Source: a bacterium (GTDB lineage Bacteria; JACRDZ01; JAQUKH01). From it: a stretch of DNA of 55,922 nucleotides. Below the pieces are notes generated by a model. It had not been told where the DNA came from and did not search any database. It worked only from the letters and a program-made list of their open reading frames with translations. Location of the stretch: NCBI GenBank assembly GCA_028719205.1, contig JAQUKH010000015.1, positions 1-55,922 on the forward strand. The letters run 5' to 3'. This document shows positions 34,722 through 44,193 of the stretch, piece after piece. The translations under genes were made by a program, and so were the position numbers. Numbering within the stretch: the stretch's first letter is position 1; every line of letters starts with the position of its first letter.

Positions 34722-36240
34722 GGTTCTGATCATTTTTATTTTTGGTATTATTTTAGGCCGCTATTTCTCCCTGCCGTTTTCTTATATTTTTCCGTTCCTG
34801 ATCATTTCCTTTTTTCTTTCACTTCTTTTTTTTGTCAAACAAAAAGAGATAATTTGTAATATCTTTTTTAGCCTGGCTATATTATCCTCAGGTTTTATTC
34901 TCACTATAAATTCTATTCAAAGCCCCGGATCAAAAAATCTTAAAAAATTTATCGGTGGTGACGTGGAAATTATCGGGAAAATTACGGATGAGCCGAAAAT
35001 ATATCCCCGTTGGGTAAGTTATGATCTGTCAATAAATAAAATCAATAATGAAGAAATAAAAAGGCCTGCCCGCCGTGGCGGGTTTGTCAGGCTCAGGATC
35101 TATGGCGGGCGGATATTCTCTTATAATGATATTATTAAATTTAAAACAGTGCTGGAAGAACCTCCTTTTTATTTTTTAAGCGAAAATATCAGCGCGGTTT
35201 CAGACATAAGCGGTTCAAAAGTAGAAAAGACCGGGGAGGACAGGGAAAATATTATAAAAAGCGCGAGCATATCTTTTAAAAGATATACGCAGAATCTATA
35301 TTTTTATTATCTTCCGAAAATGGAATCTGCTCTGATAAGCGGGATCGTTTTGGGCGGGGATCAGAGTATTCCTGAAGGGGTTCAGAAAATATTCAGGGAT
35401 ACAGGGACTGTCCACATCCTTGCGGTGTCCGGTATGAACGTCGGCCTTATAGGCATAATTTGCTTTGTGATCTTAGGTGATTTATTGAGGTTGCCTAAAA
35501 AAACAGCGGTTGTTCCAAGTATTTTTCTGGTTTGGTTTTATTCCATGGCTACAGGGATGAATCCGCCTGTTGTCCGTTCAGCCATTACATTGACCATCAT
35601 TTTTCTTTGATATATCCTGGAGCGGGATGGTGATGTTTTAAACAGCCTGTCTCTGGCTGCTTTGATCATTTTATTGTTAAGCCCGCTGGCCCTTTTTTCT
35701 ATAAGCTTTCAGCTTTCTTTTATTTGTGTATTATCCATGATCCTGATATACCCTGAACTGGAAAATTTTCAGATAAAAGAGATAAATAAAGAAGATAAGA
35801 AAAAGAAGGAAGATCTGGGAAAAATAAACAAGGATTTTTCGGATAATTATAAAAATAATTTTTATGATAATACAAAAAAACTTTTTTTACTTTCACTTGC
35901 GATCCAGATAGGCATATGGCCGATAGGTGCTTTTTATTTTCAACAGGTTAGTTTAATATCAGTTATAGCGAATATTTTTGTTGTGCCGCTTGTCGGTATT
36001 ATTTTATATTTGGGTGTTACTATGGTTATTTTTTTTAAAATTTCTTTTCTTGTAAAAATATTGTCAAGAACCAGTTGGATTTTTTTGGTAATATTAGAGA
36101 AAATAGTCCTCTTTTTCGCGAAACTTCCTTATTCTAATTTTCAGATACAAAGTCCTAGTTTATTTTTTATTTTGTGCTATTATATTATAATAATTCTATG
36201 TTTAAACAGGGGGAGGTTTTATGCCGGACAAAAAGGATGA
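34699..36240 (+). pseudogene. comEC: ComEC/Rec2 channel protein interrupted by an in-frame TGA
   Basis: Inner-membrane channel for transforming DNA. The reading frame runs from ATG 34699 to TGA 36240 but contains TGA at 35608-35610. Both sides align with the competence domain: SAITLTIIFL before it, then YILERDGDVLNSLSLAALII, LSPLALFSISFQLSF after it. So the stop interrupts one gene without a frameshift. The N-terminal part has the OB-like region (GDVEIIGKITDEPK) and VHILAVSGMNVGLIG. The C-terminal metallo-beta-lactamase domain found in long ComEC proteins is missing. TGA serves as an ordinary stop in neighbouring genes, so recoding is unlikely. Sequencing error, recent inactivation or readthrough remain possible. 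Confidence 0.8.
35064..35091. repeat. Short palindrome inside comEC coding sequence
   Basis: CCCGCC (35069-35074) and GGCGGG (35077-35082) form a compact hairpin, with CCTG and CAGG further out. It encodes PARRGG in a region that is otherwise AT-rich. It looks like a small GC-rich repeat inserted in frame, similar in base style to the GTCCGCC hairpins at 45316 and 52499. Confidence 0.45.
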
Positions 36241-36559
36241 TATATTTGAAGAGGCAAAGAGAAATCTGGAAAAATTAGGAGAAACGGTAGTCGGGCTAGC
36301 GAAGAAGGGAAAAGAAGAGGGAATAAATTTATATCATACGGGAAAATTGAGACTGGATATAGTAAACTTAAAACATAAAGTTGAAGGCAATTTTAACGCG
36401 ATCGGTAAAAAAGTATATAAAAATCACAAGATCGAAGATAATGAAATCATTAAATTATGCGCTGATATAGATAAATTAGAGGCCATGGTAAAAAATAAAG
36501 AAGCAGAGATAGAAAAAATTATTAACAGTAAACAAAATAACAAAGACACGGGTTTATGA
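36221..36559 (+). CDS. Hypothetical small coiled-coil protein
   Basis: Not recognised. The 112-residue protein is soluble, charged and mostly helical. Features are an N-terminal helix FEEAKRNLEKLGETVVGLAKKGKEEG and a C-terminal coiled coil LCADIDKLEAMVKNKEAEIEKI. It starts 20 bases inside the 3' end of comEC, with GGGGGAGG as a strong ribosome site, and overlaps aroE as ATGA. The good ribosome site, tight overlaps and lack of other coding frames support a real gene. The middle part, KLRLDIVNLKHKVEGNFNAI, resembles short proteins seen next to zinc-ribbon genes, but no cysteines are present. Confidence 0.75.
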   Translation: MPDKKDDIFEEAKRNLEKLGETVVGLAKKGKEEGINLYHTGKLRLDIVNLKHKVEGNFNAIGKKVYKNHKIEDNEIIKLCADIDKLEAMVKNKEAEIEKIINSKQNNKDTGL

Positions 36560-37425
36560 TGATCAATGGTAAAACCAAAATAACAGGTGTTTTTGGATAT
36601 CCGGTTGAACATACATTATCGCCTATAATTCATAATACCGCGTTTGAATATCTGGGTTTAAATTATGTTTATCTTCCGTTTTTGATCAAACCTGAGGATA
36701 TTAAACCCGCATTGTCCGGCATAAAGACGCTCGGTATTTGCGGGGTCAATCTGACAATTCCTCATAAAGAGACCTGTATCCCTTATCTGGACTCTATTGA
36801 TGACGATGCGGGTATTATCGGCGCGGTAAATACAGTAAAGCTCGAAAAAGATAAATTGAGAGGATTTAATACTGACGCGGAAGGTTTTATTCTCTCTTTA
36901 AAAAATGAAACAAGTTTTAAAAAGCCGAAAGGAAAGACGGTTTTTATTTTAGGCGCGGGAGGTTCCGCCCGGGCGGTTGTTTATGCGTTAGCTAAAGAAA
37001 AATGCGGGCGGATCATTGTGGCAAACAGGAGTATTGACAGGGCGGAAAAACTTGTACAGGAAATAAATAAGAAATTTCCAGGCTGTAAAATGGAGTCAGT
37101 TCCGCTTGGAGAAAAATCTGTGGAGGGATATTTGCAGGAAAGCCATCTTTTGGTAAATACCACTTCCGTAGGATTGAAACACGGTGACGGATTATTAATT
37201 AATACAAATTTTTTGCATAAAGACCTGTTATTTTACGACCTTATTTATTCTCCGTTCGGAACAAAATTGCTTATTGAGGCAAAGAAGAGAAAATTGGAAG
37301 CGATAGACGGTTTAGGAATGTTGATTTACCAGGCAATATTAGCTTTTGAAATATGGACAGGCAAGAAGCCGCCGGTCAAAATAATTCAACACGCGGTAAA
37401 GAATTTCATCAAGCAGAAGAAATAA
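36556..37425 (+). CDS. aroE: Shikimate dehydrogenase
   Basis: NADPH-dependent reduction of 3-dehydroshikimate to shikimate in aromatic amino acid synthesis. The N-terminal substrate domain has GVFGYPVEHTLSPIIHN and GVNLTIPHKE with the catalytic lysine. The NADP-binding motif is FILGAGGSARAVVYAL at about residues 129-144, followed by VANRS. The C-terminus has DGLGMLIYQAILAFEIW. Length is 289 residues. It overlaps the coiled-coil gene and lies 30 bases before pilB, so the pilus operon may start here or upstream. Related steps are aroC, aroK and aroD later in the window. Confidence 0.95.
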   Translation: MMINGKTKITGVFGYPVEHTLSPIIHNTAFEYLGLNYVYLPFLIKPEDIKPALSGIKTLGICGVNLTIPHKETCIPYLDSIDDDAGIIGAVNTVKLEKDKLRGFNTDAEGFILSLKNETSFKKPKGKTVFILGAGGSARAVVYALAKEKCGRIIVANRSIDRAEKLVQEINKKFPGCKMESVPLGEKSVEGYLQESHLLVNTTSVGLKHGDGLLINTNFLHKDLLFYDLIYSPFGTKLLIEAKKRKLEAIDGLGMLIYQAILAFEIWTGKKPPVKIIQHAVKNFIKQKK

Positions 37426-37455
37426 AATTACGATAATAGCGTGGAGGAACAAAAA

Positions 37456-39183
37456 ATGATCGAGAAATCAACTAAACAACTTGGCCAGATGCTTGTTGAG
37501 GCCGGGATTATTACCGAGGTTCAATTAGGAAAAGCATTAGAGAACCAGCAGAAGGAAGGCGGGACTGTTGGTAATAATTTGATAAGATTGAAATTTGTGA
37601 CTGAAGAAACTATTTCCGCGTTTCTTGGAAAACAATATGGAATTGGATCTATTGACCTCAGCCATTATGATTTTAATAAAAACATACTGAAACTTATCTC
37701 CGCGGAAGCCGCGCAAAAATATCTTGTGATCCCTCTTGAAAAAAAAGGCAATGTTTTATCTGTCGCGATCGCAAATCCAAAAAATATGTTTGCCATTGAT
37801 GATCTGAAGTTTATGACAGGCTGTGAAATTTCCCCCCTAGTTTCTTCAGAAACCGCGATTAGAAAAGTGATAGAAAATTTTTATGCCTCTTCCGGAGCAA
37901 TGGAGGAGGTTTTAAAGGACATGGATAAAGAAAAAGGAGAGGGAGGGGAACTGGAAGTTGTTGAAGAGGAAGAAGAGGTTGATGTTAATAAGCTTAAGGA
38001 GGCAGTTGAAGAGGCGCCTGTTGTAAAACTCGTAAATTCCATACTTTCTGATGCCGTAGCAAAGGGCGCGAGCGATATTCATATTGAACCCTATGAACAG
38101 GTTTTTCGTGTCAGGTTCCGTATAGACGGTGTTCTTTATGAAGTTATGCAGCCGCCTTACAGGCTTAAAAATGCGATTACTTCGCGTTTAAAAATTATGG
38201 CTGAACTGGATATTGCTGAAAGACGTTTGCCGCAGGACGGCAGGATAAAGCTTAAATTAAAAAATAAATCGATAGATTTGCGTGTTTCAACTCTGCCTAC
38301 GTTGTTTGGAGAAAAGATCGTTATGCGAATTCTGGATAAGAGCTCGCTTATGTTAGATTTGACTCATCTTGGTTTTGAGGAAAAAGAGCTGAAAGATTTT
38401 GAAAAGGGTATTCACAGCCCGTATGGAATGGTGCTGGTAACCGGCCCTACAGGAAGCGGAAAGACCACTACGTTGTATTCAGCCCTTGATACGATCAATT
38501 CAATAACTACAAATATTATGACAGCGGAGGATCCGGTTGAATATAATCTTAAAGGGATCAATCAGGTGCATATGAAAGAAGATATCGGGCTTACATTTGC
38601 CGCCGCGTTACGGTCTTTTTTACGGCAGGACCCGAATATTGTAATGGTTGGTGAGATCCGGGATTTTGAAACGGCTGATATCGCTATCAAGGCAGCGTTG
38701 ACGGGGCATCTGGTTTTAAGCACATTACATACAAATGACGCGCCGAGTACTATTAACCGTTTGATCAACATGGGTATTGAGCCGTTCCTGGTTGCTTCTG
38801 CCACGGTTCTTATCCTTGCCCAGCGGCTTATCCGGAAAATATGTCCTGAATGTAAAGAAGAGGTGAAATTTCCTGAGAAGGCATTGCTTGATCTTGGTAT
38901 AACCGCGGAAGAAATTAAAAATACCGTGTTTTATAAAGGCCGGGGCAAAGATTGCCCGAATTGTAACGGCAGAGGATATAGGGGGCGGCTTGCTATTTAT
39001 GAGGTAATGCCGATATCAGAAGAGATCAAGGAATTGATCTTAAATAAAGCCAGCGCTATAGAGATCAGGGATCTGGCAAAAAAACAGGGAATGAATACAT
39101 TACGCGACAGCGCGTTAATTAAGTTCAAAAAAGGGATGACTTCGATCGAAGAGGTTGTCCGGGTTACATTTGGAGGACACTAG
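37456..39183 (+). CDS. pilB: Type IV pilus assembly ATPase PilB
   Basis: Cytoplasmic ATPase that powers pilus extension. The ATG at 37456 is used because GGAGG lies just before it; the GTG at 37441 is upstream of that site. The N-terminal MshEN/GspE_N domain (LGQMLVEAGIITEVQLGKAL) precedes the catalytic core. Core motifs are GPTGSGKTTTLYSAL (Walker A), GEIRDFETADIA and GHLVLSTLHTNDAPS. A zinc tetracysteine follows (ICPECKEE and DCPNCNGRG). Length is 575 residues. It is followed directly by pilT and pilC. Confidence 0.96.
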   Translation: MIEKSTKQLGQMLVEAGIITEVQLGKALENQQKEGGTVGNNLIRLKFVTEETISAFLGKQYGIGSIDLSHYDFNKNILKLISAEAAQKYLVIPLEKKGNVLSVAIANPKNMFAIDDLKFMTGCEISPLVSSETAIRKVIENFYASSGAMEEVLKDMDKEKGEGGELEVVEEEEEVDVNKLKEAVEEAPVVKLVNSILSDAVAKGASDIHIEPYEQVFRVRFRIDGVLYEVMQPPYRLKNAITSRLKIMAELDIAERRLPQDGRIKLKLKNKSIDLRVSTLPTLFGEKIVMRILDKSSLMLDLTHLGFEEKELKDFEKGIHSPYGMVLVTGPTGSGKTTTLYSALDTINSITTNIMTAEDPVEYNLKGINQVHMKEDIGLTFAAALRSFLRQDPNIVMVGEIRDFETADIAIKAALTGHLVLSTLHTNDAPSTINRLINMGIEPFLVASATVLILAQRLIRKICPECKEEVKFPEKALLDLGITAEEIKNTVFYKGRGKDCPNCNGRGYRGRLAIYEVMPISEEIKELILNKASAIEIRDLAKKQGMNTLRDSALIKFKKGMTSIEEVVRVTFGGH

Positions 39184-39185
39184 AT

Positions 39186-40250
39186 ATGGTTTCTTTATCA
39201 GATATGCTGAAAACCATGGTTAAAGAGCGCGCGTCTGATTTGCATCTTGTGGTCGGAGTGCCTCCGCAGATGAGAATTGACGGGTCCTTGATATCTTTTG
39301 GAGAAGAAAAACTTACTCCGGATACCTGCCGTGAATTGGTTTATAGTATTTTAGGTGAAGATCAGAAGAAAAAATTAGAAGAAAACAGGGAATTGGATAC
39401 TGCGTTTGGTATAAAAGATCTGTCCCGTTTCAGGGTAAATGTTTATTATGACAGGAACTGTATTGCCTGCGCGATAAGGACTATACCCTATCGCATACTT
39501 TCCTGTGATGAGCTGGGACTGCCGAATGTTATAAAGACATTGGCAAGAAAACCCAGGGGGCTCGTTTTGGTTACAGGCCCTACCGGAAGCGGCAAATCGA
39601 CAACATTAGCCTCTATCATAGATCTGATCAATACAGAACGTTCCTGCCATATTATTACAGTTGAAGATCCTATTGAATATGTTCATACGCATAAGAAGTC
39701 TATTGTTAATCAGAGAGAGGTTGGCCAGGATACTTTTACATTTGTCAGCGCTTTAAAATATGTTTTACGGCAGGATCCGGATATAATTCTTATTGGTGAA
39801 ATGAGAGATCTGGAAACGATCAGTGCCGCGTTAACTATCGCGGAAACAGGACATTTGGTGTTTGCCACACTTCACACTAATGATACGATACAAACTATTA
39901 ACAGGATCATAGATGTTTTTCCTCCTCATCAACAGCCTCAGGTCAGAATGCAGTTATCTTTTGTTATGGAGGGTGTTTTGTCCCAGCAATTGATACCAAA
40001 AGCAGGAGGAAAAGGAAGGGCGCTGGCGTTGGAAGTTTTGATCCCGAATGCGGCTATAAAAAACCTTATAAGGGAGGAAAAGGTTCATCAGATCTATTCG
40101 ACTCTTCAGACAGGCCAAAAAGCGGGGATGCAGACGATGAATCAGGGATTATTGAATCTTTATGCCACGGGAGTAATTAGTTATGATGAGGCTGTTAATC
40201 ATTCGTTCAATCAGGAAGAATTTTATCAGATGCTGGGAAAAGGACGATAA
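39186..40250 (+). CDS. pilT: Pilus retraction ATPase PilT
   Basis: Hexameric ATPase that depolymerises the pilus, required for twitching and DNA uptake. Motifs are ASDLHLVVGVPPQMRIDG, GPTGSGKSTTLASI (Walker A), VEDPIEYVH, ILIGEMRDLET and GHLVFATLHTNDTIQTINR. The C-terminal AIRAG-like region is altered (VLIPNAAIKNLIREEK). The 354-residue length is typical. It is 2 bases after pilB and part of the same transcription unit. Its presence supports a retractable pilus. Confidence 0.96.
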   Translation: MVSLSDMLKTMVKERASDLHLVVGVPPQMRIDGSLISFGEEKLTPDTCRELVYSILGEDQKKKLEENRELDTAFGIKDLSRFRVNVYYDRNCIACAIRTIPYRILSCDELGLPNVIKTLARKPRGLVLVTGPTGSGKSTTLASIIDLINTERSCHIITVEDPIEYVHTHKKSIVNQREVGQDTFTFVSALKYVLRQDPDIILIGEMRDLETISAALTIAETGHLVFATLHTNDTIQTINRIIDVFPPHQQPQVRMQLSFVMEGVLSQQLIPKAGGKGRALALEVLIPNAAIKNLIREEKVHQIYSTLQTGQKAGMQTMNQGLLNLYATGVISYDEAVNHSFNQEEFYQMLGKGR

Positions 40251-40302
40251 TAAGCATAGTGCATGGAGTAAAAAGTAAAAAAAAGATAAGAGGTAGGTAA
40301 AA

Positions 40303-41511
40303 ATGGCGAGTTTCACATATTCAGGAAGAAGCCGTGAAGGCCAGATTATGAACGGTGTAATGGATGCGGATAATCAGGGTTCTGTCGTAACCTTTTTAAG
40401 GGCAAAGGGTATTACACCTATTTCTGTTAAGCAAAAGGGAATAAATTTCAATATAAATATTGATTTCGGCGGCCCGTCCATAAAAGTAAGAGATGTCGCG
40501 ATATTTACCAGACAATTTTCTACAATGATAAACGCGGGGCTGCCTTTAGTCCAGTGTTTAAATATTTTATCCGCCCAGATGGATAATGTGAAATTTAAGA
40601 AAATTCTTGAGCAGATAACGCAAAAGGTCGAGGGAGGGGCTACGTTCGCGGAATCGCTTGCCAAGCACCCGAAGATTTTTGACAACCTTTTTGTGAATAT
40701 GATAAACGCGGGAGAGATCGGAGGGGTTCTGGATGTAGTTATGAACCGTCTTGCCCTTTATATGGAGCATACCGAGAAATTACAGAAGAAAGTTAAAAGC
40801 GCGCTGGTTTATCCCGTAACAGTTTCTGTTATCGCTTTGGCTATTGTAAGCGGGCTTATGCTTTTTATTGTTCCCACATTTGCCAATATGTTTTCTTCTT
40901 TTGGCGGAAAACTTCCCGCTTTGACACAGTCGATGTTAGATGCCAGTAATTTTATGAAAAAATATTTTGTGCTGGTTTTTGGTTTTTTCGGAGTTCTGGG
41001 TGTACTTATTTCGAGATTTAAAAAGACGGATAAAGGCAGAAGGTTAATAGATAAATTTGTTTTAAAAATGCCGGTTTTCGGGATCCTTCTCCGCAAAGTA
41101 GCAGTCGCGAAATTTACGAGGACCCTTGGAACGCTTGTCGCCAGCGGTGTGCCTATAGTTGAGTCATTATCTATAACGGCTAAAACTTCGGGCAATACAG
41201 TGGTGGAGACCGCGGTAAATAACGCGAGAGACAGTATACAAAGAGGGGCAAATATAGCAGCTCCCTTAAAGGAAAGCGGTGTTTTCCCGCCAATGGTTAC
41301 GCAAATGATCTCTGTCGGTGAGGAAACAGGCGCGTTAGATCAAATGTTAACAAAGATCGCGGATTTTTATGATGAGGAGGTTGATACAGCGGTAGATGGG
41401 TTGACTTCTTTAATTGAGCCGCTTTTAATGGTATTTTTAGGAACCGTTATAGGTGTTGTAGTTATAGCCTTATTTTTACCGATAATCAAGATGTCGTCAT
41501 TAGTTGGTTAA
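40303..41511 (+). CDS. pilC: Type IV pilus inner-membrane platform protein PilC
   Basis: Membrane platform that couples the ATPases to pilin. The 402-residue protein has two T2SSF domains. The first includes VAIFTRQFSTMINAGLPLVQ and VYPVTVSVIALAIVSG, the second VAKFTRTLGTLVASGVPIVE and FPPMVTQMISVGEETGALD. Three hydrophobic segments are visible (about residues 168-195, 222-240 and 376-398). A weak AGGTAGG ribosome site precedes the ATG. Confidence 0.95.
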   Translation: MASFTYSGRSREGQIMNGVMDADNQGSVVTFLRAKGITPISVKQKGINFNINIDFGGPSIKVRDVAIFTRQFSTMINAGLPLVQCLNILSAQMDNVKFKKILEQITQKVEGGATFAESLAKHPKIFDNLFVNMINAGEIGGVLDVVMNRLALYMEHTEKLQKKVKSALVYPVTVSVIALAIVSGLMLFIVPTFANMFSSFGGKLPALTQSMLDASNFMKKYFVLVFGFFGVLGVLISRFKKTDKGRRLIDKFVLKMPVFGILLRKVAVAKFTRTLGTLVASGVPIVESLSITAKTSGNTVVETAVNNARDSIQRGANIAAPLKESGVFPPMVTQMISVGEETGALDQMLTKIADFYDEEVDTAVDGLTSLIEPLLMVFLGTVIGVVVIALFLPIIKMSSLVG

Positions 41512-41524
41512 AATAATATTTTGC

Positions 41525-41553
41525 TTGACGTCTATGAAGTTATGGAATATAAA
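41525..41553 (+). promoter_or_regulatory. pilA promoter
   Basis: TTGACG (41525-41530), 17 bases, then TATAAA (41548-41553). Transcription would start near 41560 and give a leader of about 65 bases with a strong AGGGGGTGA ribosome site. A separate promoter fits the high demand for the major pilin. Confidence 0.6.
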
Positions 41554-41626
41554 TAAAATAGATTCAACTAAAGTTAAATTTTTTTTTACCGAAACTAAGT
41601 CTAGTAATGAAAGGGGGTGAATCAAT

Positions 41627-42046
41627 ATGAAGAAAATGTTTAAGAATGAAAAGGGTTTTACGTTAATTGAACTTATGATCGTTATAGCAATTTTAGGTAT
41701 TTTAGCAGCAGTGGCAATCCCTAATTTCTTAAATGCGAGAGGTAAGGCTCAGGATGCGGCAGCTCTTTCCACGCTTGAAGCGGTAAAAACAGCGATGGAA
41801 ATGTACGCGGCTGATAACGGAGTATATCCTACGCTTACTGGTGGAGCTAATACCGGTCATGACTTATCTATTGCTTTAGGCGCAGATTTTCCAACAAATA
41901 TTAAGATGGATACTACAGTAGCCGGTGCGTTGAATGACGTTGTAAGTGCTACTGGCACATACACACTATGGGCAATAGGCAGGGACGCTGATCATTATTT
42001 TAGCTTGACAAATGCTGGTGTAAAGACAGGCCCAACTACGCATTAA
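41627..42046 (+). CDS. pilA: Major type IV pilin (PilA-like)
   Basis: Structural subunit of the pilus. The short basic leader ends at G10, and the mature protein starts FTLIELMIVIAILGILAAVA with glutamate at mature position 5, the hallmark of prepilin peptidase substrates. The rest is a small globular domain of about 100 residues with no cysteines. Total length is 139 residues. It has its own promoter and is followed by a strong terminator, so it is expressed as a single unit between pilC and pilD. Confidence 0.95.
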   Translation: MKKMFKNEKGFTLIELMIVIAILGILAAVAIPNFLNARGKAQDAAALSTLEAVKTAMEMYAADNGVYPTLTGGANTGHDLSIALGADFPTNIKMDTTVAGALNDVVSATGTYTLWAIGRDADHYFSLTNAGVKTGPTTH

Positions 42047-42103
42047 GTGATGGTTTAGTTTAAGAGCTAAGGTTGTTATATGTGATGTAAAGTTAAAAGA
42101 TAG

Positions 42104-42137
42104 CGGCGGCCGGGAAAAGGCCGCCGTTGTTTTTTTA
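42104..42137 (+). terminator. Rho-independent terminator after pilA
   Basis: CGGCGGCC (42104-42111) and GGCCGCCG (42119-42126) form an eight-pair stem with the loop GGGAAAA. A run of T (TTGTTTTTTT) follows. It ends the pilA transcript just before pilD. Confidence 0.88.
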
Positions 42138-42158
42138 TGGAGTAAGTAAAAAGGGGCC

Positions 42159-42932
42159 ATGCCTCTTGTGTGGTTAATTATGCCATTAATAGTATTTATC
42201 TTTGGATTATGTATTGGTAGTTTTTTAAATGTCTGTATCAGCCGTCTGATACATGATGAATCAATAGTTTTTCCCGCTTCGCACTGTCCAAAATGCAGAA
42301 AAAAAATAAAATGGTATGATAATATTCCGGTTGTAAGTTTTTTATTATTAAAAGGAAAATGCCGGAATTGTTTTGAGCGGATCTCATGGCAATATCCAAT
42401 TGTGGAAATATTAACGGCTGTCATTTTTTTGTGTATATTCACTAAATGGGGATTTTCAAGAGAGCTGATTGTTTACAACCTTTTTGTCTCAGGGCTTTTG
42501 GTTATTGCTTTTATTGACGCGAAAACAACTTTTATTCCGGATGTTATAACCATCCCGGGAATGATAGCCGGTTTAATTTTAAAGGTTATTTTTGCGTTTA
42601 TTGACAAGAGTTTTACAAATTTATTTGACGCGGGTTCAGGTATGATCTTAGGCCTTGCGGTTTTTGGGTTCATTGTAATAGTAAGCAGAGGAGGAATGGG
42701 AATAGGCGATATTAAATTGGCGGGATTAATTGGAGTTTTTTTAGGGTTAAAAAACACTTTTTCAACGATCTGGCTTTCGTTTATTTTAGGGGGAATAGTT
42801 GGAATATTCCTGCTTGTTTCAAAGCTCAAAGGAAGAAAAGACGCGATCCCGTTTGGGCCGTATTTGGTAATGGGGGCTTTGATCTCAATGTTCTGGGGAG
42901 AGAATATTTTAAACTGGTGGTTAGGGCATTAA
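42159..42932 (+). CDS. pilD: Prepilin peptidase / N-methyltransferase PilD
   Basis: Membrane aspartate protease that cleaves and methylates prepilins. The N-terminal cytoplasmic domain has the zinc tetracysteine HCPKCRKKIKWYDN and GKCRNCF. The two catalytic aspartates are in FIDAKTTFIPD and GMGIGDIKL. The 257-residue protein has about seven hydrophobic segments, as usual. AAGGGG precedes the ATG. Its substrates here would be PilA and the pseudopilin at 45791. Confidence 0.95.
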   Translation: MPLVWLIMPLIVFIFGLCIGSFLNVCISRLIHDESIVFPASHCPKCRKKIKWYDNIPVVSFLLLKGKCRNCFERISWQYPIVEILTAVIFLCIFTKWGFSRELIVYNLFVSGLLVIAFIDAKTTFIPDVITIPGMIAGLILKVIFAFIDKSFTNLFDAGSGMILGLAVFGFIVIVSRGGMGIGDIKLAGLIGVFLGLKNTFSTIWLSFILGGIVGIFLLVSKLKGRKDAIPFGPYLVMGALISMFWGENILNWWLGH

Positions 42933-43010
42933 TTAAAAAACTCTTCAGTTTGTTCATTTTCCTTCCGATAAATTAACAAGTATGATTTTTTATAATATTT
43001 AGGAGTAACA

Positions 43011-44186
43011 ATGTTTGGTAAAAAAGATATTAGTGTCGGCCTGGATATCGGTACTGACGCGGTAAAAATGGTTCAGCTTTTAAAGAAGAAGAATGAGGTT
43101 GAACTAATTAGTTTTGGTTCAGCTACGTTTCCGCCGGAGGCGATAGCGGACGGAGTCATTGTCGATCCTAATTCAATTGTCGAGGCTATCAGAAAGGTTA
43201 TTGCTGAAAGTAATACTAAAATAAAACAGGTAAAGGTGGGCCTTTCAGGCCGTTCGGTTATCGTAAAAAAAATAAAAATGCCTTTAATGTCAGAAGAGGA
43301 ATTAAGAGATTCGATCCATTGGGAAGCGGAACAGCATATACCTTTTTCAATTGACGAGGTTGTTTTGGATTTTCAGATCATTTCGGATGAAAAAAATGAA
43401 AAACTGAAACAAATGGGTGTGTTATTGGTCGCGGCCAAGAAGGACAAAATAAAAAGCTATATGGATATTTTATCTCAGTTAAGTTTAGAACCGGTTTTAG
43501 TTGACCTTGATTCATTCGCGATCGCTAATTCCTTTGAGGCAAGCTCAGAGATTAAAGATGATGAAGTTTTATGCCTGTTAAATTTAGGGGGAGAGCTGAC
43601 CAATCTGAATATAATGAAAAAAACAAGCCCATATTTTGTCCGTGAGATATCAGTAGGCGGCAACCATTTTACAAGGGCGATACAAAAAGAATTTAATGTG
43701 GATTTTAATAAGGCTGAAGAGATGAAGATAAATATTATGAAAAGCGGGTTACAGATATTTAGTAAAAAGGCAGCCTACATTGATGAAGGCATGCAATTTA
43801 TACGGGGCGCCGGGGAATTGGAAGGGAGCAGAACGGATTTCAAAGAAGCAGAAAAAAAAGAAGAAATTCCCGTAGGGAAAAGCGAAGAAGAAAGAATGAA
43901 GATGGTTATCGGCAGTGTTATGGAGCAATTGGTCAATGAAGTCAGGCGGTCATTTGATTATTTCCATGGTATGGGAGAAGAAAAGGAGATCAAAAAAATA
44001 ATTTTGAGCGGTGGAACATCCAGAATGATTGGACTGGTTGATTATTTTTCTGATATCTTTAAAATATCTGTTGAAGTCGCGAATCCGTTTGCCAATATAA
44101 AAATTGATGAAACTAAATTTGATATAGTTAAATTAAGAGAATTATCGCCTGTTATGGGAGTAAGTATTGGATTGGCGTTGAGGTAG
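43011..44186 (+). CDS. pilM: Pilus assembly protein PilM
   Basis: Actin-like cytoplasmic protein of the PilMNOP alignment complex. Features are the nucleotide-binding start DISVGLDIGTDAVKMVQL, KVGLSGRSVIVKKIKMP, WEAEQHIPFSIDEVVLDFQI and the late motif IILSGGTSRMIGLVDYFSD. The length of 391 residues is slightly longer than usual because of a charged insertion (FKEAEKKEEIPVGKSEEERM). AGGAG precedes the ATG. It starts a tight run with pilN and pilO. Confidence 0.94.
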   Translation: MFGKKDISVGLDIGTDAVKMVQLLKKKNEVELISFGSATFPPEAIADGVIVDPNSIVEAIRKVIAESNTKIKQVKVGLSGRSVIVKKIKMPLMSEEELRDSIHWEAEQHIPFSIDEVVLDFQIISDEKNEKLKQMGVLLVAAKKDKIKSYMDILSQLSLEPVLVDLDSFAIANSFEASSEIKDDEVLCLLNLGGELTNLNIMKKTSPYFVREISVGGNHFTRAIQKEFNVDFNKAEEMKINIMKSGLQIFSKKAAYIDEGMQFIRGAGELEGSRTDFKEAEKKEEIPVGKSEEERMKMVIGSVMEQLVNEVRRSFDYFHGMGEEKEIKKIILSGGTSRMIGLVDYFSDIFKISVEVANPFANIKIDETKFDIVKLRELSPVMGVSIGLALR

Positions 44187-44193
44187 AGGAAAA

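Noticed and set aside
35608-35610. Selenocysteine or recoded TGA in comEC
   Set aside because: No SECIS-like context is seen, ComEC has no known selenocysteine here, and TGA ends other genes in the window.
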